A stretch of DNA of 64,000 nt from UBA2821 sp902763335. GTDB lineage: Bacteria; Bacillota; Clostridia; Lachnospirales; Lachnospiraceae. Of the stretch, positions 1-9,200 are shown piece by piece; position 1 is the stretch's first letter; each line of letters starts with the position of its first letter. The stretch is from assembly GCA_052066835.1 (NCBI GenBank), contig JBQHRJ010000002.1; one strand, 5' to 3'. Under the pieces are notes generated by a model. That model had not been told where the DNA came from. It saw nothing but the letters and a program-made list of their open reading frames with translations, and searched no databases. The position numbers and the translations under genes are program-made.

Positions 1-1863
1 TTTTGCATTATATAACGCTTCATCCGCCTGCGCAAGTACATTATCCATAGATTCTTCGCTGTCATTCAATACTACAACTCCGCCAGACACACCCTTGATT
101 CCAATCACTTCGTTTACGACATCAACCTTCACTTCTTCAAACATTTTCCACAGTCTTTCTAATCTGTCACCTATCTCATCGCGATTTTCACATCCGTACA
201 TCATTATACAAAACTCATCTCCGGAGCGCCTTGCAGAAATACATCTGTACTTTGATACCTTATTAAGCACCGCAGCAAATGCCTTTAAATAATTATCTCC
301 CGCATCATGTCCATATGTGTCATTTACACTCTTAAAATCATCAAGATCCATCATAACAACCGCACACAAATTGTCATCTTTCACGGATTTTAAAAGTCTG
401 CTGCCCTGATTTTTAAAATATTTATATCTGTACAATCCCGTCAACTGGTCATGCTCATTTACGTATTTCATTTCCAGCTTTCTCTTAGTATCCTCTGTTA
501 CATCAGTTATAATACCCACATAACCGTTTTTCTCATCAACCATCCTGATATGCACATACTTATCTTCTGCTACCTGATACACATCATTCTCTCCCGGTAT
601 AGGTTCACTCATTATTCTCTTTATCATGCCATAGAACAGATTTTTATCCTTATATAAAAGTTCTATATCATCATCCCCAAGACACAACATTTTCTTTAAT
701 CCGTTAGTAACAAATACATGCTGCATATCATCATTATATTCAAACGCAACCAATGGCATATCATTAATGTCTATTATCTTTGCAAGTCTGTCTGAGGCAT
801 TTACAATGCTTCTTACCATCTTATTTATGCCTTCGCTCAGTTCTTCAAATTCTGGATTTCCACCTACATTTACATTTGTGCTAAGATTGCCGTCCGTTAT
901 CCTTCTAACATCCCTTAATATTCCATGTATGCCTTTTATAACATTTTTCTCCACAAGATAATTGAGAAGTGCTATGGCAATCAGTTCAATAAAAAGCATA
1001 TATACAAGCGTTAAAATGATATTCTTCCAATAGCTCTCAAACATATTACTAATGTCCATCGAACCCCCTATAAGTGTATCCCCTGCCTTTTTTGTCACTA
1101 CATACTTGTATTTGCCGTCAAGTTTACACAAAAATCCTTTTCCCTCTTTAAGATTTGATACGTCATAATCCTTTTTATTATAATCATCATTCGTATGTGC
1201 AATAACTTTATTTTCATTTATATCTACCGCAAAATAAGCTTCTCCGTAATTTTTAATGAAATGCGAATAAATATACTGATATGTATATCTCTCCTGCGCC
1301 TCCATTTGCCTTACCGGTTCAAGTCCTATCTGAACTATTCCTCTGCTCGCTCCACTTCCCACAGCCACTCCAACATATTTCATCATCTTTGATTCAGCGG
1401 TGTTTGGCTGCGCCTCCTGAATAAAATATTCAAGATTTCCATCAAGAAGCTGCAAAAACTCTCTTGTCTGATCACCATCATGAAAATCTATTCCCACATA
1501 CTTTTCTACTGATGAACTTCTGATAATACCATCAGCATCTATAGCATGAATCTCATCCACGTTAAGCAGCTTTGCAAGTTCCTGTAATTCATCTACATTA
1601 CTGCATTTTTCAGGATTCATCTCTATTACATATGCAGCCGCACGGGCTCTTGTAAGATAATCCTCATCAAGATTTTTCTTTATACTGTCTAATTCAGTTT
1701 TATTATTCTGCATCATGCTTATTATCTGGTCAATCTTAACAATGCTCATGTTATTTCTCTGTTTCACGACATAATACATATTAGTCACGCAACTAATCAA
1801 AAACATAACCATAACCGAAAATGTCATAACCATTATAGTATTTTTTCTGAAAATCTTCTGCAT
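1..1863 (-). CDS. Membrane GGDEF-domain protein (putative diguanylate cyclase), 3' end cut by window
   Basis: Reading from ATG at 1863, preceded by an AGAGGGG ribosome site, 621 codons stay open to the window edge and end in Y-N-A-K, the usual tail of a GGDEF domain, so only a short C-terminus is missing. Seen: TM helix about residues 10-34, an extracellular sensor region of about 245 residues (Cache-like, inferred), a second TM at about 282-304, a HAMP-like linker, a PAS-like stretch (about 360-460) and the GGDEF domain from about 470. The signature is SGDEF rather than GGDEF, and no RxxD inhibitory site sits five residues upstream. Family role: synthesis of cyclic di-GMP from two GTP at the membrane in response to an extracellular signal. 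The serine variant leaves activity uncertain. Confidence 0.85.
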   Translation of the reverse strand, partial: MQKIFRKNTIMVMTFSVMVMFLISCVTNMYYVVKQRNNMSIVKIDQIISMMQNNKTELDSIKKNLDEDYLTRARAAAYVIEMNPEKCSNVDELQELAKLLNVDEIHAIDADGIIRSSSVEKYVGIDFHDGDQTREFLQLLDGNLEYFIQEAQPNTAESKMMKYVGVAVGSGASRGIVQIGLEPVRQMEAQERYTYQYIYSHFIKNYGEAYFAVDINENKVIAHTNDDYNKKDYDVSNLKEGKGFLCKLDGKYKYVVTKKAGDTLIGGSMDISNMFESYWKNIILTLVYMLFIELIAIALLNYLVEKNVIKGIHGILRDVRRITDGNLSTNVNVGGNPEFEELSEGINKMVRSIVNASDRLAKIIDINDMPLVAFEYNDDMQHVFVTNGLKKMLCLGDDDIELLYKDKNLFYGMIKRIMSEPIPGENDVYQVAEDKYVHIRMVDEKNGYVGIITDVTEDTKRKLEMKYVNEHDQLTGLYRYKYFKNQGSRLLKSVKDDNLCAVVMMDLDDFKSVNDTYGHDAGDNYLKAFAAVLNKVSKYRCISARRSGDEFCIMMYGCENRDEIGDRLERLWKMFEEVKVDVVNEVIGIKGVSGGVVVLNDSEESMDNVLAQADEALYNAK

Positions 1864-1930
1864 AGTACCCCTCTTTTCGCTTGTCATTGTAATTTTCTAT
1901 GATTACATAGTGCTTACAGTCTTGTGCAAT

Positions 1931-1967
1931 AAAAAAACGCACAGTCATATCTGAATAACTGTACGTT
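1931..1967 (-). terminator. Terminator after tRNA-Gly
   Basis: On the minus strand a hairpin with arms close to AACGTACAGT and ACTGTGCGTT is followed by seven T. It lies directly downstream of the tRNA gene and upstream of the GGDEF gene. Confidence 0.8.
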
Positions 1968-1973
1968 CTGTAA

Positions 1974-2046
1974 AGCGCGAGACGGGACTCGAACCCGCGG
2001 CCCCGACCTTGGCAAGGTCGTGCTCCACCAACTGAGCCACTCGCGC
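1974..2046 (-). tRNA. tRNA-Gly(GCC)
   Basis: Read on the minus strand, a 73-base cloverleaf has a 7-bp acceptor stem (GCGCGAG with CTCGCGC), D-stem GCTC/GAGC, anticodon stem CGACC/GGTCG with loop TTGCCAA (anticodon GCC), a T-arm with TTCGAGT and discriminator U73, as expected for glycine tRNAs. CCA is not encoded. It lies 29 bp downstream of the nitroreductase-like gene on the same strand and has its own terminator. Confidence 0.95.
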
Positions 2047-2075
2047 ATGCATCAAATGCATAAATAATTATACAG

Positions 2076-2825
2076 CTACATCATGTTATTGTCAATAACA
2101 TTTTTAATAGAAATCACATATTCAAGATTATTATATTTCTTATCCTTGAATGATGGTATCTGTTTACTGACTATATCTATCCACTGGCTGTCTGCCGTCA
2201 TATCAATATTTGCCCTGGCTATTCCGATATTTATATGATTGTAATGAGCCGTTACAGGTAAATGTGCCTTTTTCATAAACAAATGCAGACTGTCTTTATA
2301 TACAAGCATTCTCCACGGCTGCGAATTAAAAGATGAAGGTGCCATTCTCACCGCCTCTATAAGTTTATCAATATTGACATTCGGTGTATCTTTAAATGTA
2401 CATATATCCTGTTGTGTATGCCTTGAAGCTTCTATGGATTCTCTGAAACATTCCTCATCAGCATATCCGAATGCAACCACAATAACTTTTTTCCTTCCTT
2501 TTGCATCACGCTTTGCAGCATACCCGGAGCTTCCCTGATAGCAGCATCCCAATCCCATGGATACAAGATACATAACCATGTACTGCATAACATATCCCGC
2601 ATTTTCGCCATATCCCTCTTTCTCCTCTGAGTATATGGTTATATAATGTGGTGCCTTTGCTTTCTTTGAACCTGCTACAACTTCTATATTAATATCTATA
2701 TCATCATACAGTCTCTCCACTGTATCAGCATAAGCTACAATATCGCCTATTACTTCCTTCGGTAAAATCCTGTCCTCAAATTTTCTGACTGTTTTTCTTT
2801 TTATAATAGCTTCGTATAAATCCAT
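2076..2825 (-). CDS. Nitroreductase-family protein
   Basis: 249 residues. The start MDLYEAIIKRKTVRKF carries the N-terminal signature of nitroreductase/FMN-dependent oxidoreductases, with the Arg-x-x-Arg-x-F type FMN-binding segment. The C-terminal half (MAPSSFNSQPWRMLVYK) has the conserved serine/asparagine motif that contacts flavin. The arrangement resembles the TM1586-like nitroreductase subfamily, in which two half-domains sit in one chain (inference). Substrate unknown; the family reduces nitro compounds or quinones with NAD(P)H. The ribosome site AAAGGA is about 12 bases from ATG. It is transcribed toward the tRNA-Gly gene and has no terminator of its own. A cloverleaf repeat lies between it and the divergent acetyltransferase gene. 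Confidence 0.8.
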   Translation of the reverse strand: MDLYEAIIKRKTVRKFEDRILPKEVIGDIVAYADTVERLYDDIDINIEVVAGSKKAKAPHYITIYSEEKEGYGENAGYVMQYMVMYLVSMGLGCCYQGSSGYAAKRDAKGRKKVIVVAFGYADEECFRESIEASRHTQQDICTFKDTPNVNIDKLIEAVRMAPSSFNSQPWRMLVYKDSLHLFMKKAHLPVTAHYNHINIGIARANIDMTADSQWIDIVSKQIPSFKDKKYNNLEYVISIKNVIDNNMM

Positions 2826-2916
2826 TAGACCCTGATCCTTTCATGGCACATCTTCTATAACGTTATTCTACTACACATATATCATATTTTCTATTATTTT
2901 TTTTATTTTTATTATA

Positions 2917-3049
2917 TAATAAGATTCAGGTGTAAAAAGTGTGCTACGCACCAGCCAAGCACAATATGTGATATTGCAAGCTAGCTTGCAAATACACATA
3001 CTTGTGTTGGCTAGTCCCCGTAGGGGCTTTTTACACCTGAATCTTATTA
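2917..3049. repeat. Cloverleaf repeat element, copy 1 (full)
   Basis: A perfect 23-bp terminal inverted repeat (2917-2939 with 3027-3049) encloses three internal hairpins: a small GTGC-TAC-GCAC arm; a long arm (2953-3012) built from GCCAA/TTGGC, CACAA/TTGTG, TATGTG/CACATA and a TTGCAAGC/GCTTGCAA tip; and a CCCC-GTA-GGGG arm. The layout recurs at 35610-35734 with compensatory changes, and a short derivative is at 55518-55570. It lies between divergent genes and contains no plausible gene. Confidence 0.85.
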
Positions 3050-3082
3050 ATCGTAATATCTATATAGAAAGGCAGACCTTAA

Positions 3083-3865
3083 ATGAACATATATGCAACC
3101 AGCCATTTAGACAACACATTACAATCTGATATCACAAAACTTGCAAGACTGTGCGCCAAATACGACGGTACAAGCGAACATATTTTTCTTGAGGAAGACA
3201 TAAACGCTCTTCCTGAGCTTCCGGCATATTATATAGCCACAACTAAACCTGATAATACGCTTATCGGATATATGGGTGTTTTTACGCCTGATGAATACAG
3301 TTGCGAAGTCTACTGTTATGTTCACCCTGAATATAGAAACCAACATATATTTACCAGTTTATCAGCTCTCCTTAAGAAGAATCTTAAAAATTATGGCACA
3401 GATACCATATACTTTGTGGCTGCTCCTGATTCTATCACGGCCACAAAGGTTGCACAACACTTACATGCCCGCCACGAACCATCAGACTATATACTCATAA
3501 ATACTCTTGGAAACCGAATTGTTTCCACCGGCACAAACGATACATTATATATAGAAGAACTTCCGCACGAAGAAGAATCAGAAGAAACCGTATCAATCAT
3601 TAATGATGGCATACGCATAGGCGAATGTGGTCTTTTTTTCCTCGGTTCCTGTGCAACAATACATGGTTTTGAAATATTTGAAAAATACAGAAATAAAGGA
3701 TTTGGAAAACTTTCCCTCAATCTGATACTCGATTTTCTGGCCGATAAAAATATAACAGATGTTATACTTCATGTTACAGAAAGCAATAAAGCCGCCTGTC
3801 ATCTGTATATGACAAACGGCTTCCATATAAAGGAACAGACTGATTATTATTCAATTAATATCTAG
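3083..3865 (+). CDS. Tandem GNAT-family N-acetyltransferase
   Basis: 260 residues with two GNAT halves. The first (about 20-140) has the motif-A-like segment EYRNQHIFTSL after a beta strand. The second (about 165-260) keeps a canonical acetyl-CoA site, YRNKGFGKLSL, and the C-terminal pattern SNKAACHLYMTNGF typical of GNAT motif B. GNAT enzymes transfer acetyl groups from acetyl-CoA to amines; the acceptor is unknown. The first half lacks the full RxxGxG signature and may be structural. The ATG at 3083 follows GAAAGG at a suitable distance. A monocistronic gene, convergent with lepB, with the cloverleaf repeat just upstream. Confidence 0.85.
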   Translation: MNIYATSHLDNTLQSDITKLARLCAKYDGTSEHIFLEEDINALPELPAYYIATTKPDNTLIGYMGVFTPDEYSCEVYCYVHPEYRNQHIFTSLSALLKKNLKNYGTDTIYFVAAPDSITATKVAQHLHARHEPSDYILINTLGNRIVSTGTNDTLYIEELPHEEESEETVSIINDGIRIGECGLFFLGSCATIHGFEIFEKYRNKGFGKLSLNLILDFLADKNITDVILHVTESNKAACHLYMTNGFHIKEQTDYYSINI

Positions 3866-3889
3866 GGTATAAGAGGCAAAAGCCCCCGT

Positions 3890-4588
3890 CTAATCAAGCA
3901 GATCAAACTCCGGTCCGTTATGCCAGTAGCATAAAACAGCCTTTCCCAATATACTGTCCTCCGGAACAAAATGTGTAGTCTTCCAATATCTTGAGTCCCA
4001 TGAATTGTTTCTGTTATCACCAAGAACAAAATAACTATTATCCGGCACTGTTATCTCATCAAAGTCTCCCGAGTCATCTCTTGCCACCTTGTTACCATCA
4101 CGGTCTTTGTATACAACATAGCTTTCATTCTGTTTTACGCCATTTATGTATACAATACCATCAGACATCTTAACACGGTCTCCCGGAACGCCTATAACTC
4201 TTTTCACATAATTTTTTGACGGATCATCCGGATATTTAAATATAATGACATCGCCTCTCTCCGGCTTTGAATTAAATTTGTAGCTCCATCTCCACCCTAT
4301 CATTCTGCTGTCTGTCATTATCGTATTTTCCATTGATCCCGTCGGAACCTCGGCATTGACTATAAGGACATGATCAATAAATACTGCTGCAAATACTGCA
4401 AATACTGCAACCTTCAGCCAACTGAAAATCTCCTTTTTTAAATCAAACTTTTCTTCCGGCTCACTTTTTTTATCTTCTACAGGAATCTTTTCCGCTGAAT
4501 CGACTACCTTCTCAACATTTTCCTCTTCTTCATCTTCTCCCCAGTAAATAATCTCTATATCATCATCTGTATAATTATTTTTTGACAT
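3890..4588 (-). CDS. lepB: Signal peptidase I
   Basis: 232 residues from the ATG at 4588, chosen because GGAG stands six bases before it; an in-frame upstream ATG at 4630 lacks such a site. An acidic cytoplasmic N-terminus of about 50 residues precedes one TM helix. Catalytic motifs of Gram-positive type I signal peptidases follow in order: VPTGSMENTI (nucleophile Ser), YVKRVIGVPGD (general-base Lys) and GDNRNNSWDSR. The enzyme cleaves signal peptides of exported proteins on the outer membrane face; the many secreted proteins in this window are plausible clients. It lies downstream of gltD, separated by a hairpin. Confidence 0.95.
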   Translation of the reverse strand: MSKNNYTDDDIEIIYWGEDEEEENVEKVVDSAEKIPVEDKKSEPEEKFDLKKEIFSWLKVAVFAVFAAVFIDHVLIVNAEVPTGSMENTIMTDSRMIGWRWSYKFNSKPERGDVIIFKYPDDPSKNYVKRVIGVPGDRVKMSDGIVYINGVKQNESYVVYKDRDGNKVARDDSGDFDEITVPDNSYFVLGDNRNNSWDSRYWKTTHFVPEDSILGKAVLCYWHNGPEFDLLD

Positions 4589-4636
4589 ATCATTCTCCAT
4601 TCTGCACCCACAAATCTGCGCCCGGCTCATCGTTTA

Positions 4637-4665
4637 AACGGGAGTCTGCTAAGCAAACTCCCGTT
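4637..4665 (-). terminator. Hairpin between gltD and lepB
   Basis: Stem AACGGGAGT pairs with ACTCCCGTT around an 11-base loop. On the minus strand it follows gltD and is succeeded only by TTTAAAC, so it is at best a weak terminator and may act as a 3'-end stabiliser. Confidence 0.55.
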
Positions 4666-4733
4666 CAGACTATATGATATTATAGCACAGTTATGTGAAC
4701 ATAATGTGAAATCATTCCTGATAATATTTTATT

Positions 4734-6218
4734 CTACAGATTTGTGTAACCCATAAGACTCTCATCTACCTCGCGTGCGGCATCACGTCCTTCACGAATT
4801 CCCCACACTACGAGCGACTGTCCTCTGTGCATATCTCCTGCTACAAACACATTCTTTACATTTGTGGCATGGCATCCGGCATCTGTCTTAACATTTGTAC
4901 GTTCATTTACCTCTACACCGAAAGCATCTGTTACATATTTCTGGCTTCCAAGGAATCCTGCTGCAATAAGTACAAGCTCTGCCTCTACTTCATACTCGCT
5001 TCCTTCTATTTCTACCATGTTCATTCTTCCGGTCTTCGGATCTTTCTTTCCCTCAAGCTTTACAAGCTGTACCTTACAGAGATTTCCTTTTTTATCTGCT
5101 ATAAATTTCTTAACTGTTGTACAGTATACTCTAGGGTCATGTCCAAATACTGCTATAGCCTCTTCCTGACCATAATCAGTTTTGCACACTCTCGGCCACT
5201 CCGGCCATGGATTATTTTCTGCTCTTTCATCCGGTGCCTTAGGCATCATTTCAAGCTGAAGTACTGACTTCGCACCATGTCTTATAGATGTTCCTACGCA
5301 GTCATTACCTGTATCACCACCACCTATAACTATTACATTCTTTCCTTTTGCAGAAATGTATGTTCCATCTTTAAGTCCTGTATCAAGCAGGCTCTTTGTT
5401 GTGGATTTAAGAAAATCAACGGCAAAATATATACCGTTTGCTTCACGTCCCGGTGCCTTTATATCTCTCGGATTAGAAGCACCGCAACACAATACAACCC
5501 TGTCATATTTTTTAAGAATTTCAGATGCCTTTATATCCTTTCCTATATCAGCATTTGTAACAAATTCCACGCCCTCTTCTTTCATAATCTCTACTTTTCT
5601 GTCGATGACATGTTTTTCGAGTTTCATATTAGGGATTCCATACATTAACAGTCCGCCTATCCTGTCAGAACGCTCATATACTGTTACACTATGGCCTCTC
5701 TGATTGAGCTGGTCTGCTGTTGCAAGTCCCGAAGGACCCGAACCTATGACAGCCACCTTCTTACCTGTTCTCACCTTTGGAATCCTTGGCTTTGCATAAC
5801 CTTCTTTATACGCATTTTCAATAATTGCATACTCATTCTGTTTAGATGCCACTGCATTTCCGTTAAGTCCGCATGTACATGCATTCTCACACAATGCCGG
5901 ACATACTCTTCCGGTAAATTCCGGAAAATTGTTTGTCTTATGCAGTCTTGCGTATGCCTGCTCCCAGTTTCCGTTATATAACAAATCATTCCACTCCGGA
6001 ACCAGATTGTTAAGCGGACATCCTGACACCATTCCGCCGAGTACCATTCCTGCCTGGCAGAAAGGTACTCCGCAATCCATACATCTTGCACCCTGAAGCT
6101 GCTGCTTCTCTTTAGGAAGAGGAGTATGGAACTCGTTAAAATTTTTTATTCTCTGTTTCGGAGGTACAGCCACGCTGTTCTCACGTTCATAATCTAAAAA
6201 TCCTGTCGGTTTACCCAT
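4734..6218 (-). CDS. gltD: Glutamate synthase (NADPH) small subunit
   Basis: 494 residues, the usual size. The N-terminal cysteines for two [4Fe-4S] clusters are visible (CMDCGVPFC, GCPLNN, VCPALCENACTCG). They are followed by an FAD Rossmann fold (VAVIGSGPSGLATADQL, about 150) and an NADPH fold (VIGGGDTGNDCVGT, about 295). The C-terminus VFVAGDMHRGQSLVVWGI is the second FAD contact. It feeds electrons from NADPH to GltB, completing GOGAT ammonia assimilation (glutamine plus 2-oxoglutarate to two glutamates). It starts 14 bp after the gltB stop, with GGAGG eight bases before ATG, so the two form one operon. Confidence 0.97.
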   Translation of the reverse strand: MGKPTGFLDYERENSVAVPPKQRIKNFNEFHTPLPKEKQQLQGARCMDCGVPFCQAGMVLGGMVSGCPLNNLVPEWNDLLYNGNWEQAYARLHKTNNFPEFTGRVCPALCENACTCGLNGNAVASKQNEYAIIENAYKEGYAKPRIPKVRTGKKVAVIGSGPSGLATADQLNQRGHSVTVYERSDRIGGLLMYGIPNMKLEKHVIDRKVEIMKEEGVEFVTNADIGKDIKASEILKKYDRVVLCCGASNPRDIKAPGREANGIYFAVDFLKSTTKSLLDTGLKDGTYISAKGKNVIVIGGGDTGNDCVGTSIRHGAKSVLQLEMMPKAPDERAENNPWPEWPRVCKTDYGQEEAIAVFGHDPRVYCTTVKKFIADKKGNLCKVQLVKLEGKKDPKTGRMNMVEIEGSEYEVEAELVLIAAGFLGSQKYVTDAFGVEVNERTNVKTDAGCHATNVKNVFVAGDMHRGQSLVVWGIREGRDAAREVDESLMGYTNL

Positions 6219-6232
6219 TCCATTGTCCTCCT

Positions 6233-9200
6233 TTAATTTTTCTCACCGGTCATTGCATAGAAGGCTTCTATCTGTGCCTGTTCACTGCTAAGACCCTTTT
6301 CTTCCATCTGTACGATTGCCATCATCATCTTGTTATAATCATGTGGTATTACCTTCTTGAATTTTGGCAGATACTCACCAAAGTTCTCAAGAATCTCTTT
6401 ACCTTTTGCAGAATTTGTGTATGCAACATGATCTGTAATAATCTGTTTAAGTTCCATAACATCATATTTAGATGTTATTTCTGTAGAAGAAACCATTGAT
6501 TTATTAAGTTTCATATATAAATCTCTGTTTTCATCAAGCACGTAAGCTATACCGCCGCTCATACCTGCTGCAAAGTTCTTACCTGTAGGTCCGAGTATAA
6601 CGGCACGTCCTCCTGTCATATATTCGCATCCATGATCACCAACACCTTCTACTACGGCTGTTGCGCCTGAATTACGAACACAGAAACGTTCGCCTGCCAC
6701 ACCGTTTATATATGCCTTACCACTTGTGGCACCATACAACGCTACGTTACCGATAATTATATTTTCTTCTGCTTTATATGAAATTCCCTTTGGAGGATAA
6801 ACTATAAGTTTACCACCTGAAAGTCCTTTACCAAAGTAATCATTACTGTCACCTACAAGTTCAAGCGTAAGTCCCTTTGGAATGAATGCGCCAAAACTCT
6901 GTCCGCCTGCTCCCGTACATTTTACGGTAAATGTATCTTCCTCAAGGCTTTCACCATATTTTGCAGTTATCTCTGAACCAAATATAGTACCAAATGATCT
7001 GTCAGTATTTGTAACGTCCACCTCAATACTTCTCTTCTGTTTCTTCTCAAGTGCCGGTCCGAGTTTCTTCAAAAGCACACGTTCATCAAGTGTTTTCTCA
7101 AGCTGGAAATCATATACATTTTTATTGTTATATTCAATCTTCTCAGCATTTGCAAAATCAGAATTAAGTATCTTAGAAAGATCTACTTCACTGGCCTTAC
7201 CTGATGTAACACCCTTCTTTGCAACAAGAAGATCTGTTCTTCCTACAAGCTCATCAACTGTTCTGATGCCGAGCTTAGCCATATATTCTCTTAATTCCTG
7301 TGCTATAAACTTCATAAAGTTTACAACATATTCAGGTTTACCTTTAAATTTCTTTCTGAGTTCAGGATTCTGTGTAGCAACACCAACCGGACATGTGTCA
7401 AGGTTACATACTCTCATCATTACACATCCCATAGTTACAAGCGGAGCTGTTGCAAATCCGTACTCTTCAGCACCAAGCATTGCAGCTATTGCCACATCTC
7501 TACCACTCATAAGTTTTCCGTCTGTCTCAATGATAACCTTATTTCTAAGTCCGTTCATTATAAGTGTCTGCTGTACTTCTGCAAGTCCGAGCTCCCAAGG
7601 AAGTCCTGCATTGTGAATAGAGTTTCTAGGTGCTGCACCTGTACCTCCGTCATATCCTGATACAAGTATTACCTGTGCACCTGCTTTTGCAACACCGGCT
7701 GCAACAGTACCAACGCCTGCCTCTGAAACAAGTTTTACTGATATTCTGGCTTTTCTGTTTGCATTCTTACAATCATATATAAGCTGTGCTAAATCCTCGA
7801 TAGAATATATATCATGGTGTGGCGGTGGAGATATAAGACTTACACCCGGTGTTGAATGTCTGGTCTTTGCTATCCAAGGATAAACCTTTTTGCCCGGAAG
7901 ATGTCCGCCCTCACCCGGCTTAGCACCCTGTGCCATCTTAATCTGTATCTCCTGTGCACTCATCAGATATTTTGATGTAACACCAAAACGTCCTGATGCT
8001 ACCTGCTTAATAGCCGAACAACGGTTAAGTCCGTCTTTTGAAGGCTCAAGTCTCTCATCACTCTCTCCACCTTCACCGCTGTTTGATTTACCATGGAGCA
8101 TGTTCATTGCAATCGCCATAGTTTCATGTGCTTCCTGTGAAATAGAACCATATGACATGGCACCTGTCTTAAATCTCTTAACAATCGAATCAACACTTTC
8201 AACTTCATCAATCGGAATAGGTTTGTCAGCATATTTAAAATCAATAAGTCCTCTTAAATGAACTGCATCCATCTCCTCATCAATGAGATGTGTATACTGT
8301 TTAAATATATCATAGTTTCCTGTTCTGGTTGCAACCTGAAGCATATGAATAGTCTGAGGATTGTAAAGATGCTCCTCTTTTCCACTTCTGAACTTATGAC
8401 TTCCCTTACTCTCAAGAGTATCATCAACACCAAGTCCCAGTGAATCAAATGCCTTAGAATGAAGTTCATTAACTCTGTCTTCTATATCTTTAAGTGTAAT
8501 TCCCTCTATTCTGCTTACTGTATTTGTAAAATATTTATCTATTACTTCTGAGCTTATACCTATTGCCTCAAATATCTGAGAACCCTGATATGACTGTATT
8601 GTAGAAATACCCATCTTAGATGCAATCTTTACAATGCCGCTTATAATTGCCTTGTTGTAATCTTCTACTGCTGCATAATAATCTTTATCAAGCATTCTGT
8701 TGTCTATAAGTTCTTTTATAGTTTCCTGTGCAAGATATGGATTTATGGCACATGCTCCATATCCGAGCAATGTTGCAAAATGATGTACTTCTCTAGGTTC
8801 ACCACTCTCAAGCACAAGTGCAAGACTTGTTCTCTTCTTAGTCACTACAAGGTGCTGGTGAAGTGCTGACACTGCCAGAAGTGAAGGAATGGCAACATGG
8901 TTCTCATCAACACCACGGTCAGACAATATAAGTATATTTGCTCCATCCTTATGTGCTCTGTCTGCCTCAAGGAACAAATGATCAATAGCTTTCTGCAATG
9001 ATGTATTCTTATAATATGTGGTCGGAATAACAACAACCTTGAATCCCGGTACATTCATATTTTTAATTTTCAATATATCCGTATTTGTAAGTATCGGATT
9101 ATGAACCTTAAGAACCTGACAGTTTTCAGGACATTCCTCAAGAATATTTCCGTCCTTACCTATATATACTGTTGTAGATGTAACTATTTCCTCTCGGATT

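Noticed and set aside
1974..2046. Reading the tRNA anticodon as GGC (Ala)
   Set aside because: That comes from reading the plus strand through a palindromic anticodon stem; on the coding strand the loop is TTGCCAA, anticodon GCC, and U73 fits glycine.
4827..5703. Several plus-strand ORFs of 100-146 codons opposite gltD
   Set aside because: All antisense to gltD, without ribosome sites and with composition typical of reverse-strand shadows.
6882..7616. 244-codon plus-strand ORF opposite gltB
   Set aside because: Lies wholly antisense to a clearly conserved gltB region, has no ribosome site, and is Ser/Pro/Phe-rich as expected of a shadow frame.
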